In this document: positions 42,244-51,855 of the stretch, one piece after another | Numbering within the stretch: position 1 is the first letter of the stretch | Layout of the letters: the number at the start of each line of letters is the position of its first letter | Translations under genes and position numbers: made by a program | From: Paenibacillus sp. H1-7 | Lineage (GTDB): Bacteria; Bacillota; Bacilli; Paenibacillales; NBRC-103111 | Assembly (NCBI RefSeq): GCF_022354825.1 | Contig: NZ_CP031168.1 | Coordinates: 2,605,501-2,669,500 of the forward strand | Reading direction: 5' to 3' | Length of the DNA stretch: 64,000 nt | The notes under the pieces: generated by a model | Databases searched by the model: none | What the model was told of the DNA's origin: nothing | Seen by the model: the letters and a program-made list of their open reading frames with translations, nothing else

Positions 42244-44022
42244 ATGATGTTAAAAACGCACCATTGTGGAGCTTTAACGAAAGCGAACGTCGGAGAAACC
42301 GTCGTTCTGAACGGCTGGGTCCAACGCAGACGCGACCTTGGAGGCGTATTGTTTATTGATCTGCGCGACCGCAGCGGCATTGTTCAAATCGTATTCAACC
42401 CTGATTTCTCGGGCGACGCGTTGAACATTGCAGACCGTGCGCGTAACGAATACGTGTTGGCTGTAAGCGGCAAAGTAGTAGAGCGCGACCCGGCTACTAT
42501 CAATCCGAACCTGGCAACAGGTGAAATCGAGATTCGCGTAACGGAAATCGAAATCATGAACCAGGCTAAAAACCCGCCGTTCTTCATTGAAGACGGCATC
42601 GAAATCGACGAGTCGCTGCGCCTGAAATACCGCTACCTGGACCTGCGCCGTCCGGAAATGCAGCGCACGCTGATGCTTCGTTCCAAAGCGGCGAAAATAT
42701 TCCGCGACTTCTTGGACGACAACGGATTTTTGGAAGTGGAAACACCGATCCTTACTAAGAGCACGCCGGAAGGCGCGCGTGATTATCTCGTGCCAAGCCG
42801 TGTGCATCCGGGCGAATTTTTTGCACTGCCGCAATCGCCGCAAATTTTCAAACAGCTGCTGATGGTAAGCGGACTTGAGCGCTATTATCAAATCGCCCGC
42901 TGCTTCCGCGACGAGGACCTTCGTGCCGACCGTCAACCGGAATTTACGCAAGTCGACATCGAGACTTCCTTCTTGTCCCAAGACCAGCTGCTGGACTTGA
43001 TGGAGGAGCTTGTGGTTCGTTTGATGAAGCAAACGGCCGACGTGGAAATTTCCCGTCCGTTCCAACGGATCAGCTACGCCGACGCCATGGGCAAATACGG
43101 CTCCGACAAGCCGGATCTGCGTTTCGGTCTGGAGCTGCAGGACGTATCGGATATCGTATCCTCGTCCGGCGTGAAGGTGTTCGCATCCGTTGTGGAAAAT
43201 GGCGGCCAGGTTAAAGCGCTGAACGCCAAAGGCTGCGGAAGCTGGAGCCGCAAGGAGATCGACGATCTCGGCACGTTCGCTGCTCGTTATGGCGCCAAAG
43301 GCTTGGCATGGGTCGTTCTGAAGGACGGCGAAATGAAAGGGCCGATCGTGAAGTTCTTCTCCGAGCAGGAGCTGGAAGCTTTGAAAGAGCGTCTTGGAGC
43401 GGAAGAAGGAGACTTGCTCTTGTTCTCCGCCGACACGAAGAAAGTGGTTGCCGATGTATTGGGTAACCTTCGCCTTAAAATCGGACGCGAACTCGGTCTT
43501 ATCGACGAGAGCCAGTTCAAGTTCGCATGGGTTGTTGACTTCCCGCTCTTGAGCTACGACGACGAAGCCAAACGTTATGTAGCCGAGCACCATCCGTTCA
43601 CCCGTCCGAAGGAAGAAGACGTTCACTACTTCAACACCGATCCGGGACAAATTCGCGCTCAAGCGTATGACCTTGTTCTGAACGGTTACGAAGTGGGCGG
43701 CGGCTCGATGCGGATTTACAAACGCGAAGTACAAGAGCTGATGTTCCAGGCTCTGGGCTTCTCGAAGGAAGAGGCGCAGGAGAAATTCGGCTTCCTGCTC
43801 GAAGCGTTCGAATACGGCACGCCTCCTCACGGCGGTATTGCTTTCGGCTTCGACCGTCTGGTTATGCTGATTGCCGGTCGCACCAACCTGCGTGAAACGA
43901 TCGCATTCCCGAAAACGGCAAGCGCGACAGACTTGTTGACCGACGCTCCGGGCACGGTAGACGACAAGCAGCTGGAGCAGCTGTCCATCCGTTTGGCGTT
44001 AAAGCAGTCGGCTTCCAAATAA
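42244..44022 (+). CDS. aspS: Aspartyl-tRNA synthetase
   Basis: Class II synthetase, 592 residues, bacterial type with a GAD insertion. Order: N-terminal OB anticodon-binding domain ([15 protein letters not shown]), flipping region, motif 2 ([19 protein letters not shown]), GAD domain (about 290-420) and motif 3 ([17 protein letters not shown]). The ATG at 42244 follows GGAGG by 11 bases; the adjacent ATG at 42247 is possible. tcdA follows, as in B. subtilis. Confidence 0.97.
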   Translation: MMLKTHHCGALTKANVGETVVLNGWVQRRRDLGGVLFIDLRDRSGIVQIVFNPDFSGDALNIADRARNEYVLAVSGKVVERDPATINPNLATGEIEIRVTEIEIMNQAKNPPFFIEDGIEIDESLRLKYRYLDLRRPEMQRTLMLRSKAAKIFRDFLDDNGFLEVETPILTKSTPEGARDYLVPSRVHPGEFFALPQSPQIFKQLLMVSGLERYYQIARCFRDEDLRADRQPEFTQVDIETSFLSQDQLLDLMEELVVRLMKQTADVEISRPFQRISYADAMGKYGSDKPDLRFGLELQDVSDIVSSSGVKVFASVVENGGQVKALNAKGCGSWSRKEIDDLGTFAARYGAKGLAWVVLKDGEMKGPIVKFFSEQELEALKERLGAEEGDLLLFSADTKKVVADVLGNLRLKIGRELGLIDESQFKFAWVVDFPLLSYDDEAKRYVAEHHPFTRPKEEDVHYFNTDPGQIRAQAYDLVLNGYEVGGGSMRIYKREVQELMFQALGFSKEEAQEKFGFLLEAFEYGTPPHGGIAFGFDRLVMLIAGRTNLRETIAFPKTASATDLLTDAPGTVDDKQLEQLSIRLALKQSASK

Positions 44023-44025
44023 TTA

Positions 44026-44074
44026 AGAAACAGCGCAGGCCGGATCACGAGGTCCGGCTTGTCCGCCTGTTTCT
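44026..44074 (+). terminator. Hairpin between aspS and tcdA
   Basis: AGAAACAG/CTGTTTCT outer stem with inner GCCGGA/TCCGGC. It is not followed by a clear T-run, so it may be a weak terminator or processing hairpin. Confidence 0.5.
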
Positions 44075-44107
44075 CAACCGATATATGAATAAGGAGGGCA
44101 GCCCGTT

Positions 44108-44866
44108 ATGCTGCACCAGTTTTCAAGAACGGAGCTTGCGATCGGTCCCGAAGGCCTGGAGGCTATGCGCAACAGCAGCGTAGCCGTGCTTGGCGTCGGC
44201 GGTGTCGGCTCCATAGCTGCAGAAGCTTTAGCCCGCACGGGCGTCGGCCGGATCGTGCTGATCGATAAAGACGTTGTCGATATTACAAACGTCAACCGTC
44301 AAATCCACGCTCTGTTATCGACCGTAGGTCAGCCGAAGACGGATTTGATGCGCGACCGGATATTGCAAATCAATCCAGAGTGCGACGTCATTTCCTTGCG
44401 TATGTTCTATACGGAAGAAACGTACGAGAAGCTGTTCGAGTATCCGCTTGATTACGTCATCGACGCTTCCGATACGATCAGCTACAAAATCCACTTGATC
44501 AAGCAGTGCCTGCATCGGAAGATTCCGATCATTTCCAGTATGGGCGCGGCCAACAAAATGGATCCGACGAAGTTTCAGGTAGCGGATATTTCCAAAACCT
44601 CGATGGATCCGCTGGCTAGAGTCATCCGCCAAAAGCTGCGCAAAGACGGAATCAAAAAGGGCGTGAAGGTCGTCTTCTCGACGGAAGAGCCTATCAAGCC
44701 TCGTGAAGACGTAACGCAGAAAATCGTGCCGGAAAATGCCCCTGAAATTCGAAAAGCGCAGCAGCCTCCGGCGAGTAATGCATTCGTTCCGCCGGTTGCA
44801 GGCTTGATCGCAGTAAGCGTCGTCGTACAGGATCTGTTGGCGGCAGCGGCCAAAGCCAAATCGTAA
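44108..44866 (+). CDS. tcdA: tRNA threonylcarbamoyladenosine dehydratase TcdA
   Basis: E1-like enzyme that converts t6A37 of tRNA to cyclic ct6A using ATP, 252 residues. The Rossmann nucleotide motif is VLGVGGVGSIAAEALARTG, followed by the R-finger region NVNRQIHALLSTVG and the DASDTISYKIHLI segment. AAGGAGGG precedes the ATG. This is the YrvM orthologue by order (hisS-aspS-tcdA). In B. subtilis rarA follows directly; here a 12-kb sugar island intervenes. Confidence 0.95.
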   Translation: MLHQFSRTELAIGPEGLEAMRNSSVAVLGVGGVGSIAAEALARTGVGRIVLIDKDVVDITNVNRQIHALLSTVGQPKTDLMRDRILQINPECDVISLRMFYTEETYEKLFEYPLDYVIDASDTISYKIHLIKQCLHRKIPIISSMGAANKMDPTKFQVADISKTSMDPLARVIRQKLRKDGIKKGVKVVFSTEEPIKPREDVTQKIVPENAPEIRKAQQPPASNAFVPPVAGLIAVSVVVQDLLAAAAKAKS

Positions 44867-44879
44867 AATAGAAATTTAA

Positions 44880-44937
44880 AAAAGAGCTTGGCAAACCTGA
44901 GGAGCAGGACTCCTTCTTGGTTGCCAGGCTCTTTTCA
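44880..44937. terminator. Bidirectional terminator between tcdA and the AraC gene
   Basis: Long stem AAGAGC-TTGGCAA-ACC / GGTTGCCAGGCTCTT with an inner GGAG/CTCC, A-run on the left (TTTAAAAAAG) and T-run on the right (CTCTTTTCATTT). It serves two convergent genes. Confidence 0.88.
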
Positions 44938-44939
44938 TT

Positions 44940-45917
44940 TCATCGAACGACTCCGATAGAAGCTTTTCTAATCTCATAAGGCTGAAAGGAATACTTCATG
45001 TCCCTGATATCGTCATCGTCCTCTTCCGATTTGTCTTCCACCAATAGGATGGTATTATCGTTTTTCCTGTACTCCTGGGGCGTCATTCCGGTCTTTTGCC
45101 TGAACAGCGTATGAAAAAACTTCATGTCATGGTAGCCGATCGCACCGGCGATTTGCTGTACGGTCATCGAGGTCGATTTCAACAGCTCGCAGCAGCGCTG
45201 GATTCGCAAATTTTGCACATAGCACGTAAACGAGGTTCCCGTCGCTTGTTTGAACAGCCGTTGGAGATGACTGACGCTAAGGAATGCGTGTTCGGCTACC
45301 TGCTTCAAATTGATATCCTCGTGAAAACGGTGCTTGATGAAGTGCAGCGCATCCTGGATTTTCAGGTTCATTTTTTCCGGAGCGACGCAAGACAATGTAT
45401 CCCGATGAAGAAGAGCCATGATTTGAGTCAGCATGGATTGGACGACAACCTCATAGCCAGGAAGCTTAAGCCGGTATTCGGACAGCAGCGTATGGAACAA
45501 GTCGGTGTATTTGCTGTCTTTATCGTAGTAGTGGAACCACGGGCGCTTCAGCTTCGAAGGGCTGTATAAAGCATGATGCAGCTCGGAACCGCGGGGAGGC
45601 ATATTCCCTTCAGAAGGAAGCGCTTCCAAACGAAACACGCAATTGATAATCGCCAAAGTACGAACTTTATCAGGAGATGTAGGGCGGTATACATGAGAGG
45701 TGCCGATAGGCAGCAGAAAAATATCGCCTCGTTTGACAGGAACGACGGTATCATCGATATATTGATATCCTGTTCCTTCGGTGACATAGCTGATTTCGAT
45801 CGCATCGTGCGTATGCTGCGGAATGCTGAACGCTTCAAAAGCGCGGTTGACGAAAACATTCATGCCGGGGCGAAATCGTTGTTCCGATTTGAACACTTCC
45901 ATTGCCACTGGATTCAT
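44940..45917 (-). CDS. AraC-family transcriptional regulator with cupin sensing domain
   Basis: Regulator of 325 residues. The N-terminal cupin-like domain contains QHTHDAIEISYVTEGTGYQY and VKRGDIFLLPIGTSH, with His residues that commonly line the sugar pocket. The C-terminal AraC domain has two helix-turn-helix motifs (INLKQVAEHAFLSVSHLQRL and TVQQIAGAIGYHDMKFFHTL). An acidic tail (DKSEEDDDDIRD) follows. GAGGTG lies 7 bases before the ATG. It is divergent from the glycosidase operon at 46173 and is its likely controller. Confidence 0.92.
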   Translation of the reverse strand: MNPVAMEVFKSEQRFRPGMNVFVNRAFEAFSIPQHTHDAIEISYVTEGTGYQYIDDTVVPVKRGDIFLLPIGTSHVYRPTSPDKVRTLAIINCVFRLEALPSEGNMPPRGSELHHALYSPSKLKRPWFHYYDKDSKYTDLFHTLLSEYRLKLPGYEVVVQSMLTQIMALLHRDTLSCVAPEKMNLKIQDALHFIKHRFHEDINLKQVAEHAFLSVSHLQRLFKQATGTSFTCYVQNLRIQRCCELLKSTSMTVQQIAGAIGYHDMKFFHTLFRQKTGMTPQEYRKNDNTILLVEDKSEEDDDDIRDMKYSFQPYEIRKASIGVVR

Positions 45918-46002
45918 CTACACTCACCTCAGAAAAGTACTATAAACGGATATAGGGGAATCTCGTCGTTGGGAGTAATGCAAAATATACCTATTTTGTA
46001 CC

Positions 46003-46032
46003 ATTATAAGCACATATCGCTCAGATTATCAA
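46003..46032 (-). promoter_or_regulatory. Probable promoter of the araC-type gene
   Basis: Minus strand -35 TTGATA (46027-46032), 18-base spacer, -10 TATAAT (46003-46008), about 85 bases upstream of the start codon. Confidence 0.6.
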
Positions 46033-46131
46033 CCCATCTTGCACTAACTTTTGTAGGGTTATTTTCGCGAAATGAGGTCTAAGCCCCATAAACATCGTGT
46101 GAACCCCCCATATGACAAACGGTCAGATTGG

Positions 46132-46137
46132 TATAAT
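46132..46137 (+). promoter_or_regulatory. Extended -10 element of the sugar-island operon
   Basis: TTGGTATAAT with a TGn extension, 36 bases before the TTG start. No good -35 is seen, consistent with activation by the divergent AraC protein. Confidence 0.55.
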
Positions 46138-46172
46138 TTAATTGATCATGTTAAATGAGGGGGCGCACTCGC

Positions 46173-48236
46173 TTGAAGATCAATCGTAAAGCTTTGGTAA
46201 CCCGGCATCATCCTGTTATGACAACCATCGACCCATTATCTCCTCTTTCCGTGGGAAACGGGGAGTTTGCTTTTACCGCCGATTTTACGGGCTTACAGAC
46301 ATTCCCCGACAAGTACACCATCCCTTTGGGAACGCAATCCCAATGGGCATGGCACAGCTCGGGAGGACACGATGTCTGGACACTGGACGATGTCCGGCTC
46401 CAGTATCGGGATGAGACGACGAAGCTCGGCGGCTACCCGATTCATGCGGAGGATAAAGAGGAGCCTTACCATTGGCTAAGACAAAATCCGCACCGGACGC
46501 AGCTTGGGCAGTTCGGGTTTCATATCGTTTCGTCGTCCGGTGCTCAGGTACAGCCTGAGTCCATTACGAATATAGAGCAGACACTGGATCTGTGGAACGG
46601 AATTTTACACAGCCGATTTGTTGTAGAAGAGCAAGAAGTACGGGTGCAAACGTGCGTGCATCCCGATCGGGATCAGCTGGTTGTGACCGTAGAAAGCCCG
46701 CTGTTATCGGAGGGGCGTCTCGGCATCAGCATACGCTTCCCTGCACCGGGAATGACAGCAAGGGGTTGGGACAAGACCATTGCATTGAATTGGGGAGAAG
46801 CCGATTCTCACGTGACTCGCTGCATTCCGGATGGAGCTTCGGGAGCCACCATTGAGAGAACGATGGATGACGATAGCTATGCAGTAAAGCTGCAATGGAC
46901 GCAAGGAGAGCTGTCTCAGGTAGGGCAGCACGACTTCTTGCTGCAGAGCTCACCTTCATCCGACAGGCTGGAATTCGCCGCAGGCTTCTCATCATCGGCT
47001 GAACTGATAACGCTTGCAGGCGTGCAGGATACATTGGAAGCGAGCCGCCGTCATTGGGAGACGTTCTGGATGGAAGGCGGGGCGGTAGAGCTTGCCGAAA
47101 GCGCCGATCCGCGAGCTCTGGAGCTGGAACGGAGGATCGTCCTCTCCCAGTACAATACGGCGATCCATAGTGCAGGCTCCGTGCCGCCGCAGGAAACCGG
47201 CTTGCTGTACAACAGCTGGTTCGGGAAGCTGCATTTGGAGATGCACTGGTGGCATGCGTTTCATTTTCCGCTCTGGGGCAGGACGCAGCTGCTTGAGCGC
47301 AGTATGGGCTGGTACGCGGACATTCTCCCTCTCGCACGGGAGCTGGCGCAGGCTCAAGGCTACACCGGAGCCCGCTGGCCCAAAATGGTGGCGGCCGACG
47401 GCAAACAAAGTCCATCCGTAATCGCTCCTTTGCTCATATGGCAGCAGCCGCATCCTATCGTGATGGCGGAGCTTTGCTACTTGGCCGATCCGAGCCAAGA
47501 GACGCTGCAGCGCTACGGAGATATCGTGCTGGAATCCGCCGAATTTATGGCCTCTTTTGCAGCGTGGGATGAGCAGGGTCAAAGATATGTGCTCGGTCCG
47601 CCTGTAATTCCGGCTCAAGAGAATCACAAAGGGGAGCATACATGGAATCCGACGTATGAGCTCGAATATTGGCGTCATGGTCTGGAAATCGCAGCCGAAT
47701 GGGCGCGAAGAATGGGCAAGCCGGTTCCGCCTCAATGGGATGAGGTAAGCGAGAAGCTATCCGAGCTTCCGGAAGCGGACGGCGTCTATTTGGCGCATGA
47801 AAACTGCCCTGACACTTATACGAAAGCGAATATCGACCACCCTTCCATGCTGGGAGCCCTGGGAATGCTTCCGGGGAAAAAAGCGGATTTGCAAGTGATG
47901 AGAAACACATTGCTCAAAGTGATGGATAGCTGGACCTGGGAGCATACGTGGGGATGGGATTACCCGATGGCGGCCATGACTGCAGCCCGGCTGGGCGAAG
48001 GGGCTTGGGCAGTCGATCTGCTGCTCAAGGACGTGACCAAAAACACGTATTTAGCTAACGGGCACAACTACCAGCGTCCGGGCTTGTATGCTTACCTGCC
48101 GGGGAACGGAGGACTGTTAACCGCAGTGGCAATGATGGCCGGCGGCTGGCAGGGAGGCCCTGAGGGGCACGCTCCCGGATTTCCTTCCGACGGCAGCTGG
48201 ACAGTGCGCGCAGAAGGCTTGAAACGCTGGATGTAA
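46173..48236 (+). CDS. Putative glycoside hydrolase with (alpha/alpha)6 six-hairpin barrel
   Basis: Protein of 687 residues without signal peptide. The N-terminal beta-rich part has SPLSVGNGEFAFTADFTGLQ; the barrel includes LHLEMHWWHAFHFPLWGR, PPVIPAQENHKGEHTWNPTY and WEHTWGWDYPMAAMTAARL. These are patterns of GH65/GH95-like six-hairpin glycosidases, where an N-terminal super-sandwich precedes the barrel. I cannot assign a CAZy family. The TTG at 46173 is preferred because GAGGGGGCG lies just before it; the ATG at 46155 precedes that site. First gene of a unit with a binding lipoprotein and sugar dehydrogenase genes. It probably cleaves an imported glycoside. Confidence 0.78.
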   Translation: MKINRKALVTRHHPVMTTIDPLSPLSVGNGEFAFTADFTGLQTFPDKYTIPLGTQSQWAWHSSGGHDVWTLDDVRLQYRDETTKLGGYPIHAEDKEEPYHWLRQNPHRTQLGQFGFHIVSSSGAQVQPESITNIEQTLDLWNGILHSRFVVEEQEVRVQTCVHPDRDQLVVTVESPLLSEGRLGISIRFPAPGMTARGWDKTIALNWGEADSHVTRCIPDGASGATIERTMDDDSYAVKLQWTQGELSQVGQHDFLLQSSPSSDRLEFAAGFSSSAELITLAGVQDTLEASRRHWETFWMEGGAVELAESADPRALELERRIVLSQYNTAIHSAGSVPPQETGLLYNSWFGKLHLEMHWWHAFHFPLWGRTQLLERSMGWYADILPLARELAQAQGYTGARWPKMVAADGKQSPSVIAPLLIWQQPHPIVMAELCYLADPSQETLQRYGDIVLESAEFMASFAAWDEQGQRYVLGPPVIPAQENHKGEHTWNPTYELEYWRHGLEIAAEWARRMGKPVPPQWDEVSEKLSELPEADGVYLAHENCPDTYTKANIDHPSMLGALGMLPGKKADLQVMRNTLLKVMDSWTWEHTWGWDYPMAAMTAARLGEGAWAVDLLLKDVTKNTYLANGHNYQRPGLYAYLPGNGGLLTAVAMMAGGWQGGPEGHAPGFPSDGSWTVRAEGLKRWM

Positions 48237-48307
48237 ATGAGATGAGGCTTCATTGAATGAACAAGGAACATCGATGTTTTTCCTAACAAAAAGAGGGGGT
48301 TCTTTCA

Positions 48308-49633
48308 ATGCGTAAATATACGATTCCGGCTTTTCTGGCTTTTGCTATGACGGCTTCCATGCTTGCAGGCTGCGCTAAAGATACCGGCAGCTCCACTGCT
48401 ACAACCGATGATACTAAGAAAACGGCGGCAAACCCGGAGCCGGTTGAATTGACGATTTATTCTGCAGGCGGCACGAACAACGATGAATTCGAGAAAAACT
48501 ATGCCAGCTATATCAAAAAGAAATTTCCGCATGTGACGATCAAATATATCAATCCCAGGGAAGGTGCAGGGACCAAGCTGGAGGACTTGATCACGGCGGG
48601 AGTCAACATCGATTTATACTACGAATCGATTGGAACCTTCTTCTCCACGCTGCCGAGAAACAAAGCGACGTTCGATTTGACAGAGATGGTGAAGAAGAAA
48701 AACCTTGATCTGAACCGCTTTGATCCTACGCTGATCGACGCATTGAAGCAAAACGGCAACGGTCAGCTGTGGGGTCTTCCGGTGACGACCAATACGATGT
48801 CGCTGTATTACAACAAGGATATTTTTAACAAATTCGGCATCCCTTACTTGAAGGACGGCATGAGCTGGGAAGAGCTGTACGAAGTTGCAGGCAAGCTGAA
48901 CCGGACCGACGGCGGCAAAAAGTACGTAGGCATGGCAATTTCCCCCAGCCACAGCATGAGGATGAACAATTATTCGCTGCCGTTTGTGGACGCGAAGACC
49001 GGCAAGGCGACGTTTGATAATGAAAAATGGAAGCAGCTGCTTCAGCCTATCTTGCAGCCGGCGGCAGATTCCCTCTATCAATCCAAAATGGCGGATTTGA
49101 ACAGCAAGCTCCCTTACTCGAGCGAGTGGCTTAAAACACAGGACTTGGCTATCTTGGGCGTCTTCTCGGATTGGCAGGTCGTGAATCCGGAGCCGGTGCC
49201 GTTCGATTGGGATTTGGCGGCATACCCGCAGTACAAGGACAATCCGGGCGTAGGAAGCCAGCAATATCCGGTATATTGGGCTATTCCATCATTTTCCAAG
49301 CACAAAGAGCAAGCCTTCGACGTGTTAGCTTACTTGGTTTCCGACGAGTACCAGACCGAGCTGTCCAAACGGGGCGGGATGACCGTACTCACCAATCCTG
49401 AGGTGCGGAAGGCATTTGGCGAGAACAGCCCTCATAAAAATAAAAATCTGGCAGCCGCTTATTATAACAAGTCCGCTCCGATATCGGTAAAAACCGAGTA
49501 TGACAAGACAGCGGAAAATGCGATTACCGCCAAGCTGGCTGATCTTGCTCTGAACAAAATCGATATTAATACGGCACTTCGCCAAGCTCAGGAGGAAGCG
49601 GACAAAGCAATCGAGGCTGCGAAAAAGAACTAA
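48308..49633 (+). CDS. Extracellular solute-binding lipoprotein, orphan paralogue 2
   Basis: Family 1-type binding protein of 441 residues with a lipobox ending MLAGCA. GAGGGGG precedes the ATG. Shared motifs with the proteins at 7860 and 55774: KKFPHVTIKYI, NIDLYYESIGTF and YYNKDIFNKFGIPYLKDGMS. No permease gene lies near, so it must pair with a transporter encoded elsewhere. Its position behind a glycosidase suggests an oligosaccharide ligand. Confidence 0.9.
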   Translation: MRKYTIPAFLAFAMTASMLAGCAKDTGSSTATTDDTKKTAANPEPVELTIYSAGGTNNDEFEKNYASYIKKKFPHVTIKYINPREGAGTKLEDLITAGVNIDLYYESIGTFFSTLPRNKATFDLTEMVKKKNLDLNRFDPTLIDALKQNGNGQLWGLPVTTNTMSLYYNKDIFNKFGIPYLKDGMSWEELYEVAGKLNRTDGGKKYVGMAISPSHSMRMNNYSLPFVDAKTGKATFDNEKWKQLLQPILQPAADSLYQSKMADLNSKLPYSSEWLKTQDLAILGVFSDWQVVNPEPVPFDWDLAAYPQYKDNPGVGSQQYPVYWAIPSFSKHKEQAFDVLAYLVSDEYQTELSKRGGMTVLTNPEVRKAFGENSPHKNKNLAAAYYNKSAPISVKTEYDKTAENAITAKLADLALNKIDINTALRQAQEEADKAIEAAKKN

Positions 49634-49650
49634 GTGCGGGAGGGGCACAC

Positions 49651-49854
49651 ATGGTCAAAAAAATATTGATATTGTGCGGTTTGTTTCTTGTTCTGCTGAT
49701 GGTTTGGATTGCGGCAGGCTTATGGTTCTCGTCGGTGTACGGCAATGCCGGATTCGGCGGCTCTCTGATTATTGGCTTTGTCACCGTGCCCCTTGTCTTG
49801 CGTTTGGCTGTTATTCGTTTGTTCCGTTCCGGAGAAAAAAAGCTGGATATTTAA
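49651..49854 (+). CDS. Small membrane protein in the sugar island
   Basis: A 67-residue protein with two membrane segments (about 4-27 and 36-55), a Gly-rich loop (YGNAGFGGS) between them and a basic tail RSGEKKLDI. GGGAGGGG lies 7 bases before the ATG. It is tightly placed, 17 bases after the lipoprotein and 18 before the dehydrogenase, so it is probably translated as part of the operon. No known family was recognised. It could help anchor or couple the binding protein, but that is a guess. Confidence 0.7.
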   Translation: MVKKILILCGLFLVLLMVWIAAGLWFSSVYGNAGFGGSLIIGFVTVPLVLRLAVIRLFRSGEKKLDI

Positions 49855-49872
49855 AGGAGGCTACACTGAATC

Positions 49873-50964
49873 ATGACGACAAAAGAGATCGGATATGCCG
49901 TGTTTGGACTGGGTGTCGGAAAAAGCCACCTCGCTAGCGCCGTCAAAGCGGCAGGCTGCAAGTTCGTCGCCATTTGCGATATGAACGAAGAAGTGCTGAA
50001 TAAGCTCGGCGACGAACACGGGATTGCTCCTGAGAACCGTTATACGAGCTATGACGAGCTCTTGAAACGGGAAGATATCGATGCTATAAGCGTCTGCACG
50101 CCGAGCGGCTGGCACCGTGACCATACGGTGAAGGCTTTGCGGGCGGGCAAGCATGTATTGACGGAGAAGCCGCTGGAAATCCGCCTCGACCGGATTGACG
50201 AAATGAATCGCGTCGCAGAGGAAGAAGGACGTTATCTCGGTTGCGTATTCCAAAACCGTCTGGCTCCGGGCAATCAGAAAATCAAGGAAACCATCGACAG
50301 CGGCCGCTTGGGCAAGCTGATTACGTGCAACTTCCATCTGAAGTGGTACCGAGACGACAAGTACTATGCCAAAAACGGCGGCTGGCGGGGCACCTGGGCG
50401 ATGGACGGCGGCGGAGCGATGATGAATCAAACGATTCACACAATCGACTTGATGCAATGGCTGATGGGCCCGGTCCGAAGCATTTTCGCCAAAGCGGGCA
50501 CGTATACGCATCCGATTGAGACAGAGGATACCGCGGTTGCCGTTGTGACATTTACCAATGGAGCGATTGGAACCTTGATCGGCACGACATGCGCGTATCC
50601 GGGGCTGGAGGTATCGGTGCAAATTCATGGATCGACCGGTTCGATTTACTCCAAAAACAACCGGATTGAGCTTTTCAAAATGGCCGACGACGATGAGCAA
50701 TTCTCGGAGGAAGCACGAGTGCTTGAGGCGTTCGGCAGCAGCCAAAACACCAAGGATTCGGGTACAGCCGCTGCAGGATTGCCGAAAACAGGCCACGCAG
50801 GCCAGGTTCAGGATATGATCGATGCGGTAGTCGAGAATCGTCCGCCGATGATTGAAGGCCGCGAGGGCAGAGCTTCCGTCGAGATCGTGCAGGCACTGTA
50901 CGAGTCGGCAAGAACGGGAAAAGAAATCTTCTTTCCTTTTGTACCGGAGCTGAGCGAAGTATGA
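49873..50964 (+). CDS. Gfo/Idh/MocA-family NAD(P)-dependent oxidoreductase
   Basis: Sugar or inositol-type dehydrogenase, 363 residues, cytoplasmic. The N-terminal Rossmann fold has VFGLGVGKSH, and the substrate-side EKP motif is at about 98-100 (HVLTEKPLE). The C-terminal domain contains GGGAMMNQTIHTIDLMQW, whose His is typical of catalysis. GAGG precedes the ATG. The stop overlaps the next start as ATGA. With the adjacent TIM-barrel isomerase it resembles pairs that oxidise glycosides to 3-keto forms, but the substrate is not known. Confidence 0.93.
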   Translation: MTTKEIGYAVFGLGVGKSHLASAVKAAGCKFVAICDMNEEVLNKLGDEHGIAPENRYTSYDELLKREDIDAISVCTPSGWHRDHTVKALRAGKHVLTEKPLEIRLDRIDEMNRVAEEEGRYLGCVFQNRLAPGNQKIKETIDSGRLGKLITCNFHLKWYRDDKYYAKNGGWRGTWAMDGGGAMMNQTIHTIDLMQWLMGPVRSIFAKAGTYTHPIETEDTAVAVVTFTNGAIGTLIGTTCAYPGLEVSVQIHGSTGSIYSKNNRIELFKMADDDEQFSEEARVLEAFGSSQNTKDSGTAAAGLPKTGHAGQVQDMIDAVVENRPPMIEGREGRASVEIVQALYESARTGKEIFFPFVPELSEV

Positions 50965-51854
50965 GCGGGCTGACGAATGGAAGACAACCGTTTCCCGTCG
51001 GCTGCTGCATTACGTCCGGATCTTTTATGCCGCAAAGCGGCAAGGCATCGAATCAAAATGAAGATAAAGTAACAAGGCTGGTTGACGAAATGAACCGGCT
51101 GCTGTCGTCGGGGTACGATTTTGCCGAGCTGACGGTCGGCGCCCTCGTGCAGTTGAATGCTGCGGAGTTCGAACAATTGAAGGAACAGATGAAGGCCGAC
51201 CGGCTTACGATTCCGGTGTTTAACAGCTTCATACCTCCAACCTTAAAATTGACGGGACCGGATGTCCGCACACAGGAAATCGATGCCTATGTGGCGCTTG
51301 CCATGAGCCGCATCCAAGCGGTTGGCGGGGAAATCATCATCTTCGGAAGCGGTGCCGCCAGAAGGGCGCCGGAAGCTTTCTCCAAAGAGCAGGGAATGGA
51401 GCAGATCAAGGATTTTCTCCGCCTATGCGATCGGCATGCACAGCAATATGGCATTGTTGTGGCGATCGAGCCGTTGAACAACAAGGAGTGCAATATGATC
51501 AACAGGGTGGGGGAAGCTCTGGACCTGGCTCGCGAGCTGAGCTTACAGAACGTCCGGGTGCTGGCGGATGCTTATCACATGCATTTGGAGAAGGAACCGC
51601 TTGAGGTCATTCCACAGGCGGTAGCCGACCGGATGCTGGCCCATGTCCATTACGCCGAGTTCGACCGCAGCTTTCCTGATGGAAGCAACGAAGAAGGCGT
51701 TGATCTCGCGGGGTTGCTGTCCGTGCTTCAAACGAGCGGATACAGGGGACGTATTTCCGCGGAATGCATGGTTGCGGACGCAGCGGCGGCGAGCGGCAAA
51801 TCTTTGGGATATGTGCAAAGTCTGATCACACAAATGAAGGAAAGAGGGGATTAA
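50961..51854 (+). CDS. Sugar phosphate isomerase/epimerase-like TIM-barrel protein
   Basis: AP-endonuclease family 2-type TIM barrel of 297 residues. Metal-site residues are visible in VVAIEPLNNKECNMI (Glu), VLADAYHMHLE (Asp, His), LAHVHYAEFDR (His) and RISAECMV (Glu). Enzymes of this group are sugar isomerases, epimerases, dehydratases or 3-oxo-sugar lyases. It overlaps the dehydrogenase gene by four bases and is 1 base from the next gene, so the three are translationally coupled. Reaction unknown. Confidence 0.88.
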   Translation: MSGLTNGRQPFPVGCCITSGSFMPQSGKASNQNEDKVTRLVDEMNRLLSSGYDFAELTVGALVQLNAAEFEQLKEQMKADRLTIPVFNSFIPPTLKLTGPDVRTQEIDAYVALAMSRIQAVGGEIIIFGSGAARRAPEAFSKEQGMEQIKDFLRLCDRHAQQYGIVVAIEPLNNKECNMINRVGEALDLARELSLQNVRVLADAYHMHLEKEPLEVIPQAVADRMLAHVHYAEFDRSFPDGSNEEGVDLAGLLSVLQTSGYRGRISAECMVADAAAASGKSLGYVQSLITQMKERGD

Positions 51855-51855
51855 C

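Noticed and set aside
42274..43830. 518-codon open frame antisense to aspS
   Set aside because: It lies wholly opposite a well-defined synthetase gene, has no ribosome site and no family-like sequence. Long antisense frames arise from codon bias here.
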